A stretch of DNA of 64,000 nucleotides from Listeria costaricensis (GCF_900183385.1 NZ_FXUT01000008.1:124001-188000), one strand, 5' to 3'; shown: positions 19,899 to 29,144, counted from the first letter of the stretch. Translations and numbers: made by a program. The notes: a model not told the origin generated them from the sequence alone.

Positions 19899-21527
19899 AT
19901 TAAATTTTCAAAAGTAGCACTTATTATTAGCTTGCTTATTGTCGCATGTTCGCCTGCAGTTTTCGCAGAGGATACCACGAATCAACCAGAGAGCAATGCG
20001 AGCAGTCAAGCACAAGAAAATCAACAAACAACAAATACAGAATCAATCCATACGGAAAAACCTCTCTTGAAAAATGAGGAATCGGTGGATGCGTGGATGC
20101 CGGATCCAGTTTTACAGCAAGCAGTTGCGCAAAAATTGCAGATTGCTGATCCTGCCAGTATCACAAAGGATGACATGAAAAGACTCACATCGTTGTCTTT
20201 TACAGAAGATCAGCAAGCCTTGAGTTCTTTACAGGGGTTGGAATATGCGGAAAACTTCTATTATCTCTACATTCCCAAAAGCCAAGTCAAAAGCATCGAA
20301 CCGCTCGCCAATCTGAAAAAAATGTCGGTTTTATATATCATGTATTCGCAGGTGGCGGATATTGAGCCGTTACGCGGTTTGAGTGAGATGAGAAATCTTC
20401 ATTTGGATGCCAATCCGATTGCAGATTATTCGCCGATTGCCTCTTTAACCAAATTGCAGGAGTTCGGGTGCCGATACAACAACATTCAGGATGCGTCATT
20501 TCTGAGCCATTCACCAGGGCTTAAATTTGTGTACCTATGGGAGAATAAAATCAGTGATGTCTCTTTCATTCAAAATTTGGACCAGCTGCAGGTTTTGGAA
20601 TTAAGCTATAATCAGCTTGATGACAATGCCCTGCCCCTTATTGCGCAAAAATCACAGCTGATCCGATTGTATCTTAGCGGAAATGAACTGACCACAACGG
20701 CAGGTTTGGATCAACTGACGCTGCTGCAAAATTTGACATTGAATAAAAATCATATTCGTGACCTATCACCACTTGGCGGATTGCCGAATTTGATCAATGC
20801 AGATGCGCGTTTTCAAACAATCACCCTGGATGAAGTCACTGCATCTGAAAGCTTTTGGCAAACCAGTCCAGTGATAAATGCGGCCGGAGCAACAGTTCCC
20901 ATCGCACCAGCAGCTGAAAATGAAGCTATAGGAACGCCTCAGGATGCGAATATTCTATGGACGGATTTAGAGGACGCGGGACAGGTCACTTCTACATGGG
21001 ATGATCCGTCACTTGGCAGTAAGTTCTACTTCTCAGGGACGATTACCCAAGGCTACAAACGGCAACAGGAAGCGGCGCCAGTGACCGTCAAATTTGAAGA
21101 CGAAGCGGGCAACAGTTTGGCAGATGCGCAGATTCTGACGGGGAAAATGGGAGAGACCTATCAGACGACAGCTAAAAGCATATCTGGCTGGCGTTTGAAA
21201 GAGACACCAAGCAACGCCGCCGGACAATTTTCAGCAGAGCCTCAAGAAGTCATTTATCTTTATGAAAAAGAGGCGCCTGCACCAGAAGATCAAGATTCCG
21301 ATCAGGAAACCCCATCTGATGATCAGAAGCCGGCATCAGTCGACCAGCAGAAACCTACAGGTGCCGCAGCTTCAGTGGTCAAGCAGGCCAATGAGCAGCC
21401 AAGCAAGCCGCTAGCACAGATAAACAAGTCATTGCCGAAAACGGGCGATCAACAAAATTCGCTTAGTTGGATTCTAGGCAGTGTACTAATTCTCACTTGC
21501 GGTGTCTGGTTGAGAAAACGTAGCTAA
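19899..21527 (+). CDS. internalin-like LPXTG surface protein with apparent ATT start
   Basis: From ATT at 19899 the frame encodes 542 residues. The first 24, (M)KFSKVALIISLLIVACSPAVFA, form a complete signal peptide, preceded by AGAAGGGAGCG about 10 bases upstream. The next usable start, TTG at 19932, would leave 12 residues and no working signal peptide. After a spacer come about eight internalin-type LRRs (about 110-310), an Ig-like cap, a MucBP-like domain (VTVKFEDEAGNSLAD), a Gln/Pro/Asp-rich stalk and the sorting signal LPKTG (512-516). Either ATT initiates, as in infC, or the start codon has been lost by mutation. Confidence 0.85.
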   Translation: MKFSKVALIISLLIVACSPAVFAEDTTNQPESNASSQAQENQQTTNTESIHTEKPLLKNEESVDAWMPDPVLQQAVAQKLQIADPASITKDDMKRLTSLSFTEDQQALSSLQGLEYAENFYYLYIPKSQVKSIEPLANLKKMSVLYIMYSQVADIEPLRGLSEMRNLHLDANPIADYSPIASLTKLQEFGCRYNNIQDASFLSHSPGLKFVYLWENKISDVSFIQNLDQLQVLELSYNQLDDNALPLIAQKSQLIRLYLSGNELTTTAGLDQLTLLQNLTLNKNHIRDLSPLGGLPNLINADARFQTITLDEVTASESFWQTSPVINAAGATVPIAPAAENEAIGTPQDANILWTDLEDAGQVTSTWDDPSLGSKFYFSGTITQGYKRQQEAAPVTVKFEDEAGNSLADAQILTGKMGETYQTTAKSISGWRLKETPSNAAGQFSAEPQEVIYLYEKEAPAPEDQDSDQETPSDDQKPASVDQQKPTGAAASVVKQANEQPSKPLAQINKSLPKTGDQQNSLSWILGSVLILTCGVWLRKRS

Positions 21528-21530
21528 ACA

Positions 21531-21572
21531 AAAAAGCCCTTGAAAGTGCTCGACACACTTTCAAGGGCTTTT
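21531..21572. terminator. bidirectional terminator between LRR protein gene and clpP
   Basis: AAAAAGCCCTTGAAAGTG pairs with CACTTTCAAGGGCTTTT. The genes converge here, and the A and T tracts serve both strands. Confidence 0.9.
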
Positions 21573-21578
21573 AACATC

Positions 21579-22172
21579 TTATTTCAGGCTGTTCTTGCTG
21601 ACGATGATGTCATCAATCAAGCCGTATTCTTTTGCTTGTGCGGCATCCATGAAGTTATCACGATCTGTATCACGCGAAATCACTTCAATTGGCTGACCAG
21701 TTTTTTCAGAAAGAATCGTGTTCATACGTTCTTTAATTTTCAAAATGTGACGAGCAGCAATCTCAATTTCAGTTGCCTGCCCTTGTGCGCCGCCAAGTGG
21801 TTGGTGAATCATGATTTCCGCATTCGGCAAAGCAAAACGTTTACCATCCGCACCAGCTGCTAGTAGGAAAGAACCCATGGAAGCAGCCATCCCCATGCCG
21901 ATCGTTTGTACATCTGCTTTAACGAAATTCATTGTATCATAGATGGCCATACCAGCGGAAATGCTGCCGCCTGGAGAATTGATATAAAGGAAAATATCTT
22001 TTTCAGGATCCTGTGCATCAAGGAAAAGCAGTTGTGACACAATCGAATTGGCCACGTTGTCGTCAATCGCACTGCCAAGCATGATGATCCGATCTTTTAA
22101 CAAACGGGAGTAAATATCATAAGCACGTTCACCGCGGCTTGTTTGTTCAATAACTGTAGGAATTAAATTCAT
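21579..22172 (-). CDS. clpP: ATP-dependent Clp protease proteolytic subunit ClpP
   Basis: A 197-residue serine peptidase forming the tetradecameric chamber of ClpCP/ClpXP/ClpEP. The catalytic triad is intact: S98 in MAASMGS, H123 in MIHQPLGG and D172. The ATG at 22172 gives the conserved N-terminus [10 protein letters not shown] and lies 10 bases after AGGAGG; a TTG two codons earlier is closer but less conserved. Expression should be heat- and stress-induced through the CtsR box at 22248. Confidence 0.97.
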   Translation of the reverse strand: MNLIPTVIEQTSRGERAYDIYSRLLKDRIIMLGSAIDDNVANSIVSQLLFLDAQDPEKDIFLYINSPGGSISAGMAIYDTMNFVKADVQTIGMGMAASMGSFLLAAGADGKRFALPNAEIMIHQPLGGAQGQATEIEIAARHILKIKERMNTILSEKTGQPIEVISRDTDRDNFMDAAQAKEYGLIDDIIVSKNSLK

Positions 22173-22234
22173 AATCAAGAAACCTCCTGTGATTTTCAGT
22201 TTAAAAAGTGTATTCTCTTACTTACGTTGATTAT

Positions 22235-22264
22235 ATCATATAATATTGGTCAAAGTAGGTCAAA
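22235..22264 (-). promoter_or_regulatory. clpP promoter with CtsR operator
   Basis: GGTCAAAGTAGGTCAAA (22248-22264) is the direct heptad repeat recognised by CtsR. On the minus strand, TTGACC (22263-22258) and TATGAT (22240-22235) form a sigma-A promoter with 17-base spacing, so the CtsR box covers the -35 and spacer. Confidence 0.9.
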
Positions 22265-22505
22265 TAAAAGAACTTTCCACCTTTTTCTGTATCCATTACC
22301 CCAGCTCTCGATTAGGTAATCCTACTTATGAAAATAATTGTTTATTTTTCGCGAAAATAAGTCATTTCCACATTGGATGGCAAGATAAGTAGTTCTTTCG
22401 GCTTATCAATATGGAGAAAAGTTAAAGTTTTCTTTAGAGATATTTACTTCAATATAATAATTGTTTTAATATAGAAATATAAAAAAACAACAGGAGGACA
22501 AATAT
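22265..22505. other. AT-rich intergenic region between clpP promoter and LPMO gene
   Basis: No gene seen. CAGGAGG (22491-22497) is the ribosome site for the TTG at 22506. A TATAAT lies near 22455 but no convincing -35 was found. Confidence 0.4.
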
Positions 22506-23951
22506 TTGAAGAGAATAACTAAAATAGTGGGGTTTTTGCTTGTCATTGGAATTAGCTTATTTTGTATGAAAGTGGATGCATCGGCACATGGATATATTTC
22601 TAAACCAGCAAGCCGTGCCTATCTTGGCAATTTAGGCATCAATAAAAATGTAGGTTCCGTACAATGGGAGCCGCAAAGTATCGAAGCGGCAAAAGGGTTC
22701 CCGGCAGCAGGTCCGGCAGATGGACAAATTGCTGGCGGAGGAAAATATCCACTTTTGGATGAACAAACCGAGGATCGCTGGGTAAAAGTAGACATGCAGC
22801 CAGGTCTTAATACATTTGAGTGGACGCTGACGGCTCCGCATAGCACGGCAAGCTGGCAGTACTACATTACTAAAAAAGGCTGGGATCCGAATGCACCTCT
22901 AACGCGTGCAGAACTTGAGCCGCTTAAAACGATTCAGGATAATGGATCAAAACCAGGCACAAAAGTGGTTCAGCAAGTGGAAATTCCAGCTGACCGCTCT
23001 GGCTACTATGTAATTTTAGGCATTTGGAACATTGCAGATACAGCGAATGCTTTTTACCAAGTGATCGATGCGAATATTGTGAACGGAGACGGGGAGCAGC
23101 CGAGTGGAACAGATACCGAAGCGCCAACAGCTCCAAGTGAACTAACTTCAACTGCTCAAACTTTCCATTCCGTTCAATTAAGCTGGAAAAAGGCAGTCGA
23201 CAACAAAGGGATTGCTGCTTACGAAATCTATCGTGATGGCAAAAAAGTCGGCGAATCGACGACAACAACATTTACAGACGAGCAACTGGCGGCCGATACG
23301 GCATACAGCTATCAAGTCTATGCACGTGACTTTGCGGGCAACCGTTCTGCAGCAAGTGAAGCATTGACGGTTCAAACGAAAGTGAAGCCGGCAGCTGATA
23401 ACGTGGCACCAACTGCACCGACTCGACTAATGGCACACGCGAAAACGACTTCAACGGTTGATTTCTGCTGGCAACGTGCAACGGATAAGGTGCAGGTCGA
23501 CCACTATGACATTTATCGAAATGGCACAAAAATCGCTTCCACAACGTCGAATATGTATCAGGACAAGGGGCTTAAAGCAGATACAAGCTACACCTACCAA
23601 GTGTTTGCTGTTGATACGTCAGGGAACCGCTCGGCAGGAAGTAATCAGATGACAGTTAAAACAGAGCCGAAATTAGAAGGCGTTTGGGCAGCTGATGAAA
23701 CCTATCTAGCTGGCGATACAGTCACTTTTAATGGGAAAAGCTACCGGGCAAAATGGTGGACAAAGGGCAATAATCCAGAAACCAGTGATGTCTGGCAGCT
23801 GATCAGCAAGGATATTCCAGATTGGAATTCGACAAAAGCCTATAGCGGCGGAGATAAAGTTCGCTACAATGGCAAGCTTTACCAAGCAAAATGGTGGAAC
23901 AAAAATGTCCGTCCATCCGGCGCTTCTGAATGGAAAGAAATTCAAGAATAA
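22506..23951 (+). CDS. chitin-active lytic polysaccharide monooxygenase (AA10) with FnIII and chitin-binding modules
   Basis: A 481-residue secreted protein starting at TTG 22506 after CAGGAGG. The signal peptide ends at SA-HGYI, leaving H28 as the N-terminal residue of the mature protein. H28 and H112 (TAPHSTASW) form the copper histidine brace of AA10 enzymes. After the catalytic domain (28-193) come two fibronectin III domains (about 205-290 and 300-388) and two CBM5/12-type modules, each with a YxAKWW motif (about 395-432 and 440-478). It corresponds by order and position to the Lmo2467-type chitin-binding protein next to clpP in Listeria. It oxidatively cleaves chitin or related glycans outside the cell. 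Confidence 0.95.
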   Translation: MKRITKIVGFLLVIGISLFCMKVDASAHGYISKPASRAYLGNLGINKNVGSVQWEPQSIEAAKGFPAAGPADGQIAGGGKYPLLDEQTEDRWVKVDMQPGLNTFEWTLTAPHSTASWQYYITKKGWDPNAPLTRAELEPLKTIQDNGSKPGTKVVQQVEIPADRSGYYVILGIWNIADTANAFYQVIDANIVNGDGEQPSGTDTEAPTAPSELTSTAQTFHSVQLSWKKAVDNKGIAAYEIYRDGKKVGESTTTTFTDEQLAADTAYSYQVYARDFAGNRSAASEALTVQTKVKPAADNVAPTAPTRLMAHAKTTSTVDFCWQRATDKVQVDHYDIYRNGTKIASTTSNMYQDKGLKADTSYTYQVFAVDTSGNRSAGSNQMTVKTEPKLEGVWAADETYLAGDTVTFNGKSYRAKWWTKGNNPETSDVWQLISKDIPDWNSTKAYSGGDKVRYNGKLYQAKWWNKNVRPSGASEWKEIQE

Positions 23952-23958
23952 ATCGATG

Positions 23959-24006
23959 AAAGTCCACACTGTAAACAGGAAAATGGTTTGCAGTGTGGGC
24001 TTTTTC
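23959..24006 (+). terminator. terminator after LPMO gene
   Basis: AAAGTCCACACTGTAAAC pairs with GTTTGCAGTGTGGGCTTT, followed by TTT. Confidence 0.85.
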
Positions 24007-24133
24007 TGTTGCGGGAATTTTCTGCCAATATAAAGATACACCGAAAAACAACAGAGATAGGATAGAAGTATTGTTTTTCCAGAAAGCTACTTGTTTTATA
24101 ATGTAAGCGATAACAAAGAGAGGAGTTTCGATT

Positions 24134-24988
24134 ATGTTGTTTTCACGAAAGCAGTATCTATGGATTGTGCTGGGCTGTGTGGTTGCCCTCATTCTTTTCA
24201 GTTTTATTGATTTACCGGTTTCAAAAGCCATTGCAAATCCAGACCCAGCAGCGCGACCGTTTTGTCAATTTATGTATATTTTTGGTGAAATGGCCTCCAG
24301 TCTATTTTTGCTGATCGGTTCCGTGATCTTTTTCCGGGCAGCTCAATATAAAAATCATCCAATATTACGGATTTGGAATGCCTTTTTCACGATTATAACC
24401 TTTTTGCTGGCTGTATTTATGGCAGCAATGATGATTAATTTTCGGGTGGAAAGCTTGTCGAACACAACACTATCCACGATTTTTATTGTAATCATTCTGG
24501 CTGCTGCTTGGATTTTGTGCGATCGACTATGGCTTTTAAAAAAAGAGAAGGCAGAGATTCTTCGACTTGAGCGAGTAGCCTATCTGCTGATTGTATATTC
24601 CGTTCTGCTAAATGTCATCATCAATGTCATTAAACCAATCTGGGGACGCGTACGTTTTCGCGATTTGCTACCAGACTACAGCAATTTTTCCCCTTGGTAT
24701 TTGATTCAAGGTGTGGCGGGCGCGGCTTCATTCCCATCCGGTCACGCGGCGAATGCAATCAGTATGATCGGACTGGCGCTCTATGTTGATCCATCCAAAC
24801 CATCGCGCGTGAAGAAAGTCTTTTATTTCGGCGTGATCTGGGGGCTAACAGTTGCAATCAGCCGCGTATTCTTCGGGGCGCATTACTTGTCTGACATTAC
24901 GATGGGCATCTTGATTTCCATCAGCCTCTATGTTTTCTTGTGTTGGGTCTTTCGATTAAAAGAATATCATGCCGGACTTAAGCTCTAG
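24134..24988 (+). CDS. PAP2-family membrane phosphatase
   Basis: A 284-residue membrane protein with about six hydrophobic helices. The three PAP2 phosphatase motifs are present in order: KPIWGRVRFRD, PSGHAAN and SRVFFGAHYLSDITMG, including the catalytic histidines. Such enzymes dephosphorylate lipid phosphates such as undecaprenyl pyrophosphate or phosphatidylglycerol phosphate on the outer face of the membrane. The ATG at 24134 follows AGAGAGGAG. Single gene with no informative partner. Confidence 0.9.
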   Translation: MLFSRKQYLWIVLGCVVALILFSFIDLPVSKAIANPDPAARPFCQFMYIFGEMASSLFLLIGSVIFFRAAQYKNHPILRIWNAFFTIITFLLAVFMAAMMINFRVESLSNTTLSTIFIVIILAAAWILCDRLWLLKKEKAEILRLERVAYLLIVYSVLLNVIINVIKPIWGRVRFRDLLPDYSNFSPWYLIQGVAGAASFPSGHAANAISMIGLALYVDPSKPSRVKKVFYFGVIWGLTVAISRVFFGAHYLSDITMGILISISLYVFLCWVFRLKEYHAGLKL

Positions 24989-25027
24989 CAACAGAACTCT
25001 TTTTTATAAAAAAACCACCGAGGGTAC

Positions 25028-25056
25028 TTGTATTTAAACGATTTTTCAAGTATAAT
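25028..25056 (+). promoter_or_regulatory. promoter of tRNA-Arg
   Basis: TTGTAT (25028-25033), 17 bases, TATAAT (25051-25056), 39 bases before the tRNA. Confidence 0.75.
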
Positions 25057-25095
25057 AACTTCTTGTACGGTGAAATTTTTCCCGTTACTTGATAG

Positions 25096-25167
25096 GCCCT
25101 CGTGGTGCAACGGATAGCACGTGAGATTCCGGTTCTTAAAATGTGGGTTCGATTCCTGCCGAGGGCG
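25096..25167 (+). tRNA. tRNA-Arg (anticodon CCG)
   Basis: A full cloverleaf of 72 nt can be drawn: acceptor GCCCTCG/CGAGGGC, D-stem GTGC/GCAC, anticodon stem TGAGA/TCTTA around loop TTCCGGT (anticodon CCG), T-stem GTGGG/CCTGC around TTCGATT, discriminator G. CCA is not encoded. It reads the codon CGG. It stands alone, with its own promoter and terminator. tRNA-Arg genes are used as integration sites by phages in Listeria, but no integrase or duplicated 3' end is seen here. Confidence 0.95.
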
Positions 25168-25174
25168 CTTATTT

Positions 25175-25218
25175 AATAGCCAAAAACGCTGCCGTAGAGC
25201 CGTTTTTGGCTATTTTTT
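25175..25218 (+). terminator. terminator after tRNA-Arg
   Basis: AATAGCCAAAAACG pairs with CGTTTTTGGCTATT, then TTTT. Confidence 0.9.
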
Positions 25219-25241
25219 ACTTTGGAAAGGCTGGGGGGAAG

Positions 25242-25685
25242 ATGATGAAAAGTGTGCATGAGTTGATTGACCTGCTTCAGGCCTTAGAGAAGGAGATTGA
25301 TTTTTTCACATTTACATGTGAACCAGTTGAGCCTGCCCAGATCACCCGGATTGAGCAGCAGTTTGGCATCACGATAAATGCTGATCTGAAAACGATTTTA
25401 ACACATGTCGGCTGCACGACTTTTGGCTTCAATGATATGAGCTGGTCTTGGATCGAGGCATCCAATCAGCAGTGCCGGTTGGATTATCAGGATGCAGAAA
25501 GAAGCAGCCTTTTAAAGGACGGCTTTATATTTTCAGATGACGGCGCGGGCAATCAAATTGTCGTAAAGGAAGATGGTGCGTTGTTTCTTTTATACCATGA
25601 TGAGCCGGGGTATGTGCAGATGGAAGGCACTATCCATTCGACTATCAATGATTTTTATGTATTTTTGCGTAATAAGCGCATTTGA
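25242..25685 (+). CDS. SMI1/KNR4 (SUKH) domain protein
   Basis: A 147-residue protein whose whole length fits a SUKH fold: N-terminal ITRIEQQFGITINADLK helix, then FSDDGAGNQIV and LFLLYHDEPG strands, which are typical of the family. Many SUKH proteins are immunity proteins for polymorphic toxins, but no toxin lies beside it. ATG at 25242 or 25245 follows GGGGGGAAG; frames further upstream run into the tRNA. The next small gene begins at its stop codon, so the two are probably one transcript. Confidence 0.85.
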   Translation: MMKSVHELIDLLQALEKEIDFFTFTCEPVEPAQITRIEQQFGITINADLKTILTHVGCTTFGFNDMSWSWIEASNQQCRLDYQDAERSSLLKDGFIFSDDGAGNQIVVKEDGALFLLYHDEPGYVQMEGTIHSTINDFYVFLRNKRI

Positions 25686-25690
25686 AGGAG

Positions 25691-25921
25691 ATGACGGATT
25701 TTTTGCATGGAAAAGTGATAAAATTAGAAGGCATGGAAGTGGATCTGACAAAACCCATTATCAATTTGGAAATAGCCGATCATTTTTTATGTGAAATGAT
25801 GGAAAGGCCAGAAGTAGCCGAGTTTTTTTGTGAGCTCGATATTCATGAAGAAATGACAGCAGAAGAAGTACTGGATCAAGCCAATTATATACGAGAAAAA
25901 TACTTGCAAGCAACGAAATGA
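25691..25921 (+). CDS. hypothetical small acidic protein
   Basis: About 76 residues, acidic, with ELDIHEEMTAEEVLDQANYIREKYL forming a likely helix. No family recognised. The start is uncertain: GAAGGAG (25684-25690) directly abuts the ATG at 25691, so the TTG at 25703, 12 bases from that site, may be the true start (72 residues). It follows the SUKH gene by 5 bases and precedes a YciI-like gene by 15, suggesting a three-gene operon. Confidence 0.7.
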   Translation: MTDFLHGKVIKLEGMEVDLTKPIINLEIADHFLCEMMERPEVAEFFCELDIHEEMTAEEVLDQANYIREKYLQATK

Positions 25922-25936
25922 AAAGAGGTTATTAAC

Positions 25937-26215
25937 ATGTTTATCATTGAATTGAGCTATACGGCTCCTTTGGAAAAAATCAATGCTTATCTGGAAGAGC
26001 ATCGCCGCTTTTTGGATCATTATTATGAGAAGGGGCAATTTATCTGTTCAGGCAGAAAGGAGCCGCGGGATGGCGGGATTATTCTGGGACAGTTTTCTGC
26101 GCGTGAAGAGGTAGAAGCGGCTATCCAAATGGATCCTTTTCATAGAGAAGGACTTGCAACGTACCGGATTATTGAATTTTTACCAACGAAGGGCTTATTT
26201 TCCAGTGAAAGTTAA
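25937..26215 (+). CDS. YciI-like protein
   Basis: A 92-residue protein of the YciI/YCII ferredoxin-like fold, spanning MFIIELSYTAPLEKINAYLEEHRRFLDHYYEKG to YRIIEFLP. The HRRFLDHYYEKG helix, the SGRKEPRDGGIIL strand and the DPFHREGLATYRI segment with its conserved Asp-Pro-Phe are typical. Molecular role in most species is unknown. Start ATG follows AAAAGAGG. It is last in a small operon and is followed by a strong terminator. Confidence 0.85.
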   Translation: MFIIELSYTAPLEKINAYLEEHRRFLDHYYEKGQFICSGRKEPRDGGIILGQFSAREEVEAAIQMDPFHREGLATYRIIEFLPTKGLFSSES

Positions 26216-26236
26216 AATGTCCATTGGATAGAAAAC

Positions 26237-26292
26237 AAGAAGTTGCGCGAGAAACCATCTGATAAAATGGTTTCTCGCGCAGCTTCTTTTTT
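26237..26292 (+). terminator. strong terminator after YciI-like gene
   Basis: A near-perfect stem of about 21 bp: AAGAAG-TGCGCGAGAAACCAT against ATGGTTTCTCGCGCA-CTTCTT, followed by TTTT. Confidence 0.9.
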
Positions 26293-26589
26293 ATGTCTGT
26301 TTGCAACCTAAGTTACAAGTGGAGATTAAGTCATTAAACGTAAGGATATTTTTGCGAAATTTCTCTTTTATTATAGATGAAACTACAATATGAAATATAT
26401 TTTTTATAATTTGCGGAATAATAGAATGAACCTTTAATAAAAAGAGAATAAGGCCAGGAGATGATATTTTTCCAAAATGAATTGTTGAAAAATCGCCATA
26501 AATTATTTTGAAATAAGTGTTCAATCAATACAATTATGAATGGAAAAAGCGCTATTATATTTTATGTTGGAAAAAATTCGGGGGGATTT
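26293..26589. other. AT-rich intergenic region upstream of WxL protein gene
   Basis: No gene is credible; the minus-strand open frames here are low-complexity AT-rich sequence. A possible promoter is TTTTGA (26506-26511), 17 bases, TACAAT (26529-26534). A G-rich ribosome site precedes the ATG at 26590. Confidence 0.4.
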
Positions 26590-29127
26590 ATGATGCGAAA
26601 AACAAATATAAAATCACTTCTTGTCGTAGCGCTGATTTTTATGCTGGCCTTTCCACTGTATTCTTTTGCTGATAATACAGATGAGGACAAGGCGATAACT
26701 GCTGAACAGGAAGAAAATACACAAGTAGTGAAAGAATCGGCTGAGCAAGAAGCAAGCGATTCAGAAGCGGCAGCCACTACTACAGATGATGGAAACACTG
26801 CACCTTCTGAAAGTGCAGCAGATACGCAACAGGAGCAAGCTCAATTAAATGAGTCGGACGCTGCAACAACAAATAATCTAAAATCAAGTGGGAAAATAGA
26901 TTATGAAACAATGAGCTTTAGCGATGGCTCAAAAATTGAATATGGATTTTCAGGAAATTCTAACCCATCAGCAACTAAGCCATATGCTTCTTATTATGAT
27001 AAAGATGGCAATAAAGTAGATTTTGAATTTTTTAAAAACAATTATGCCAACTGTACTCTACTTCGGGCTTATTCGCCTGGAACTGCTGATGACTTGTCTC
27101 TCAGTGTAGAAACATATAAAAGCAGTTCAAGGGCCGATACTGGTAAGAAAGATGCAGCTGGAAATAGTATTCAATCAATTACGTATACTACAAATTTAGC
27201 AGTTCCATCAGGTGCATATGGGTATGATTTCTTGCTTACAACTACATTGACACCGCGACTGGATGGTATCATTGATGTTTCAGCCACCATAAAAGATCTT
27301 AGTCGGGGCTACGCGCTTGAAGAAGCAGAGCATGCTGGCTTTATCTGGTCTTTTGATACGAAAATTAATAACGTGAACTACCCAGTTAAGGCAATTGGGG
27401 ATAATAAGGGAATGTTTATTGAAGATGGAACCCATCAAATAAGTTTTCTTACAAAAGATGTAGAGAGTTGGACTGCTGGTAAGGCTATGGATAGTGATAC
27501 ATATGATGCTGCTGGCTTTGTACATGACAACCATATATTTGATACTTTTAATCGAGATATCATGATGTCAAATTCAGCAGGAGCTGTCACTGGTAAGGAA
27601 GATGATAACTTAAAATACGGAGATACGGTTTATGCCGGTTCAGATAGTGCAATATATCTTGAATGGGGGCAACAACAGCTGGATTATAATGACAGCAGAA
27701 CAATTGACTTTGCTTTCTATCTAGGAACTTTTGAACCGCCAACAATCACCGTGGATCAACAATCAACAGTTGAAATTACAGGTGATGAGGGGTTAGAAAT
27801 CTCAGGGACATGGGAGGATTCTTCAACGTCTCAAACAGCTGATTTCTATTACTCGATTGATGGTGGCGAACCTGTAGAATATTTAAGCGACTATCCAGAT
27901 TCTAGCAGCAGCTGGGCCTATACTATACCGAGCTCTGTCACTCAAGCTCTTTCAACAGGGAAGCATACGATTCAAATGTATTGTTTGAACACGTTAAATA
28001 TGGAATCAAATAAGGTTTCCTTTGATTTTGTAAAAGGAGAAGTCCCTAAAGCTGACCCTGTGCCGCAAACTGTTTCATTAGGAACAAATCTAGATCCCGC
28101 TGATTTAGTAACCAACTTGTCGAGCGGAACGAATGTGGTGGGATTTGCGCCAGATGGTATCCCTTCCACGCAGCATATCACAGGCGGAACTCCGATTTCA
28201 GCTAAAGTGGTGATTCAAAATGGAGACTTGCAAGACACGGTTACGGTACCTGTAAATGTTGTTTATGGGGATAGTTTAGCGATTCCATCAACACAAAGTG
28301 GAACAGATGGGACAGTCTTAACCTTGCATCATGACAGCGGTGAACCAAGTATCACGGCAACTTATGGGAATAACACGAAAAGTGATCAAATAATAGGACC
28401 AGTTACAGTTAGTTACTATCATACGAACGATGCCGGAAATATTAATTATACAGAAGATGGCAGTCATTCATACGTTTTTGAAACAGCAGATGATTTGACA
28501 ACGTCGGCAGCTTTTCAATCAAATTACAGCTCTAGCACACCTTATCCGAGCCAAAATGTTCGATATGGAGATATTGTGATTGTTGAAACGAAAGCCGCTC
28601 AGTTATACAATGACGATGATGAACATCCGAGTGTTCCGGCAATGAAAGACAACAAAGTAGCGTATCAAGTAACAAATGAAGGTTTTGTTCCTTTAAGTGA
28701 TATTCCGCTTGGGGAACTGACGATTAAACATGTAGATGATTTGGACTTTGGCACACATTCCATTCCATCTACACCTACCCGTTATGCCAATCAAAGTAGT
28801 TCCTGTAAAGTAGTTGTGGATGACACACGTGCGTGTGAAAAAAGCTGGCACTTGTCTGTTGCACAAACAGAAAAATTTACCACGTCTGGCGGCGATGAGC
28901 TGCAGCAATCGCTTTACTACATTCCTAACGGTCAAACAACAGGTTCTAGTTTAGTCGTTGATGAGCCTACGGATGTTTATTCTTACAGTTCTTCAAGTTT
29001 AGATAGTCATGAGTCCACCATCAAGTGGGATCAGAACCATGGTTTCTTTGTTCAAACAGCGGGCAATGAGCCGCTCGCTAATGACTATACAACGGAATTA
29101 GAATGGACCATCATTGAAGCGCCATAA
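26590..29127 (+). CDS. WxL-domain cell-surface protein
   Basis: An 845-residue secreted protein. The signal peptide (about 1-28) ends at YSFA-DN. An acidic Gln/Glu/Ser-rich linker leads to a large beta-rich domain (about 100-390), two or three Ig-like modules (about 395-560), another beta domain, and a C-terminal WxL domain from about residue 705: the first WxL motif is SWHLSV and the last ELEWTI. WxL domains hold proteins non-covalently to peptidoglycan. No LPXTG is present. WxL proteins usually occur in clusters with a DUF916 membrane partner; none is here, so this one is an orphan. ATG at 26590 follows GGGGGG. Confidence 0.88.
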   Translation: MMRKTNIKSLLVVALIFMLAFPLYSFADNTDEDKAITAEQEENTQVVKESAEQEASDSEAAATTTDDGNTAPSESAADTQQEQAQLNESDAATTNNLKSSGKIDYETMSFSDGSKIEYGFSGNSNPSATKPYASYYDKDGNKVDFEFFKNNYANCTLLRAYSPGTADDLSLSVETYKSSSRADTGKKDAAGNSIQSITYTTNLAVPSGAYGYDFLLTTTLTPRLDGIIDVSATIKDLSRGYALEEAEHAGFIWSFDTKINNVNYPVKAIGDNKGMFIEDGTHQISFLTKDVESWTAGKAMDSDTYDAAGFVHDNHIFDTFNRDIMMSNSAGAVTGKEDDNLKYGDTVYAGSDSAIYLEWGQQQLDYNDSRTIDFAFYLGTFEPPTITVDQQSTVEITGDEGLEISGTWEDSSTSQTADFYYSIDGGEPVEYLSDYPDSSSSWAYTIPSSVTQALSTGKHTIQMYCLNTLNMESNKVSFDFVKGEVPKADPVPQTVSLGTNLDPADLVTNLSSGTNVVGFAPDGIPSTQHITGGTPISAKVVIQNGDLQDTVTVPVNVVYGDSLAIPSTQSGTDGTVLTLHHDSGEPSITATYGNNTKSDQIIGPVTVSYYHTNDAGNINYTEDGSHSYVFETADDLTTSAAFQSNYSSSTPYPSQNVRYGDIVIVETKAAQLYNDDDEHPSVPAMKDNKVAYQVTNEGFVPLSDIPLGELTIKHVDDLDFGTHSIPSTPTRYANQSSSCKVVVDDTRACEKSWHLSVAQTEKFTTSGGDELQQSLYYIPNGQTTGSSLVVDEPTDVYSYSSSSLDSHESTIKWDQNHGFFVQTAGNEPLANDYTTELEWTIIEAP

Positions 29128-29144
29128 CTTTTAACAAATAATTA

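Noticed and set aside
25096-25167. Prophage or island attachment at tRNA-Arg
   Set aside because: No integrase and no repeat of the tRNA 3' end was found in the window.
25143-25241. N-terminal extension of the SUKH protein
   Set aside because: It would be translated from within tRNA-Arg and across its terminator; the ATG at 25242 has a ribosome site.
26291-26524. Minus-strand open frame of 77 codons
   Set aside because: It lies in AT-rich low-complexity sequence, has no ribosome site and no recognisable protein features.
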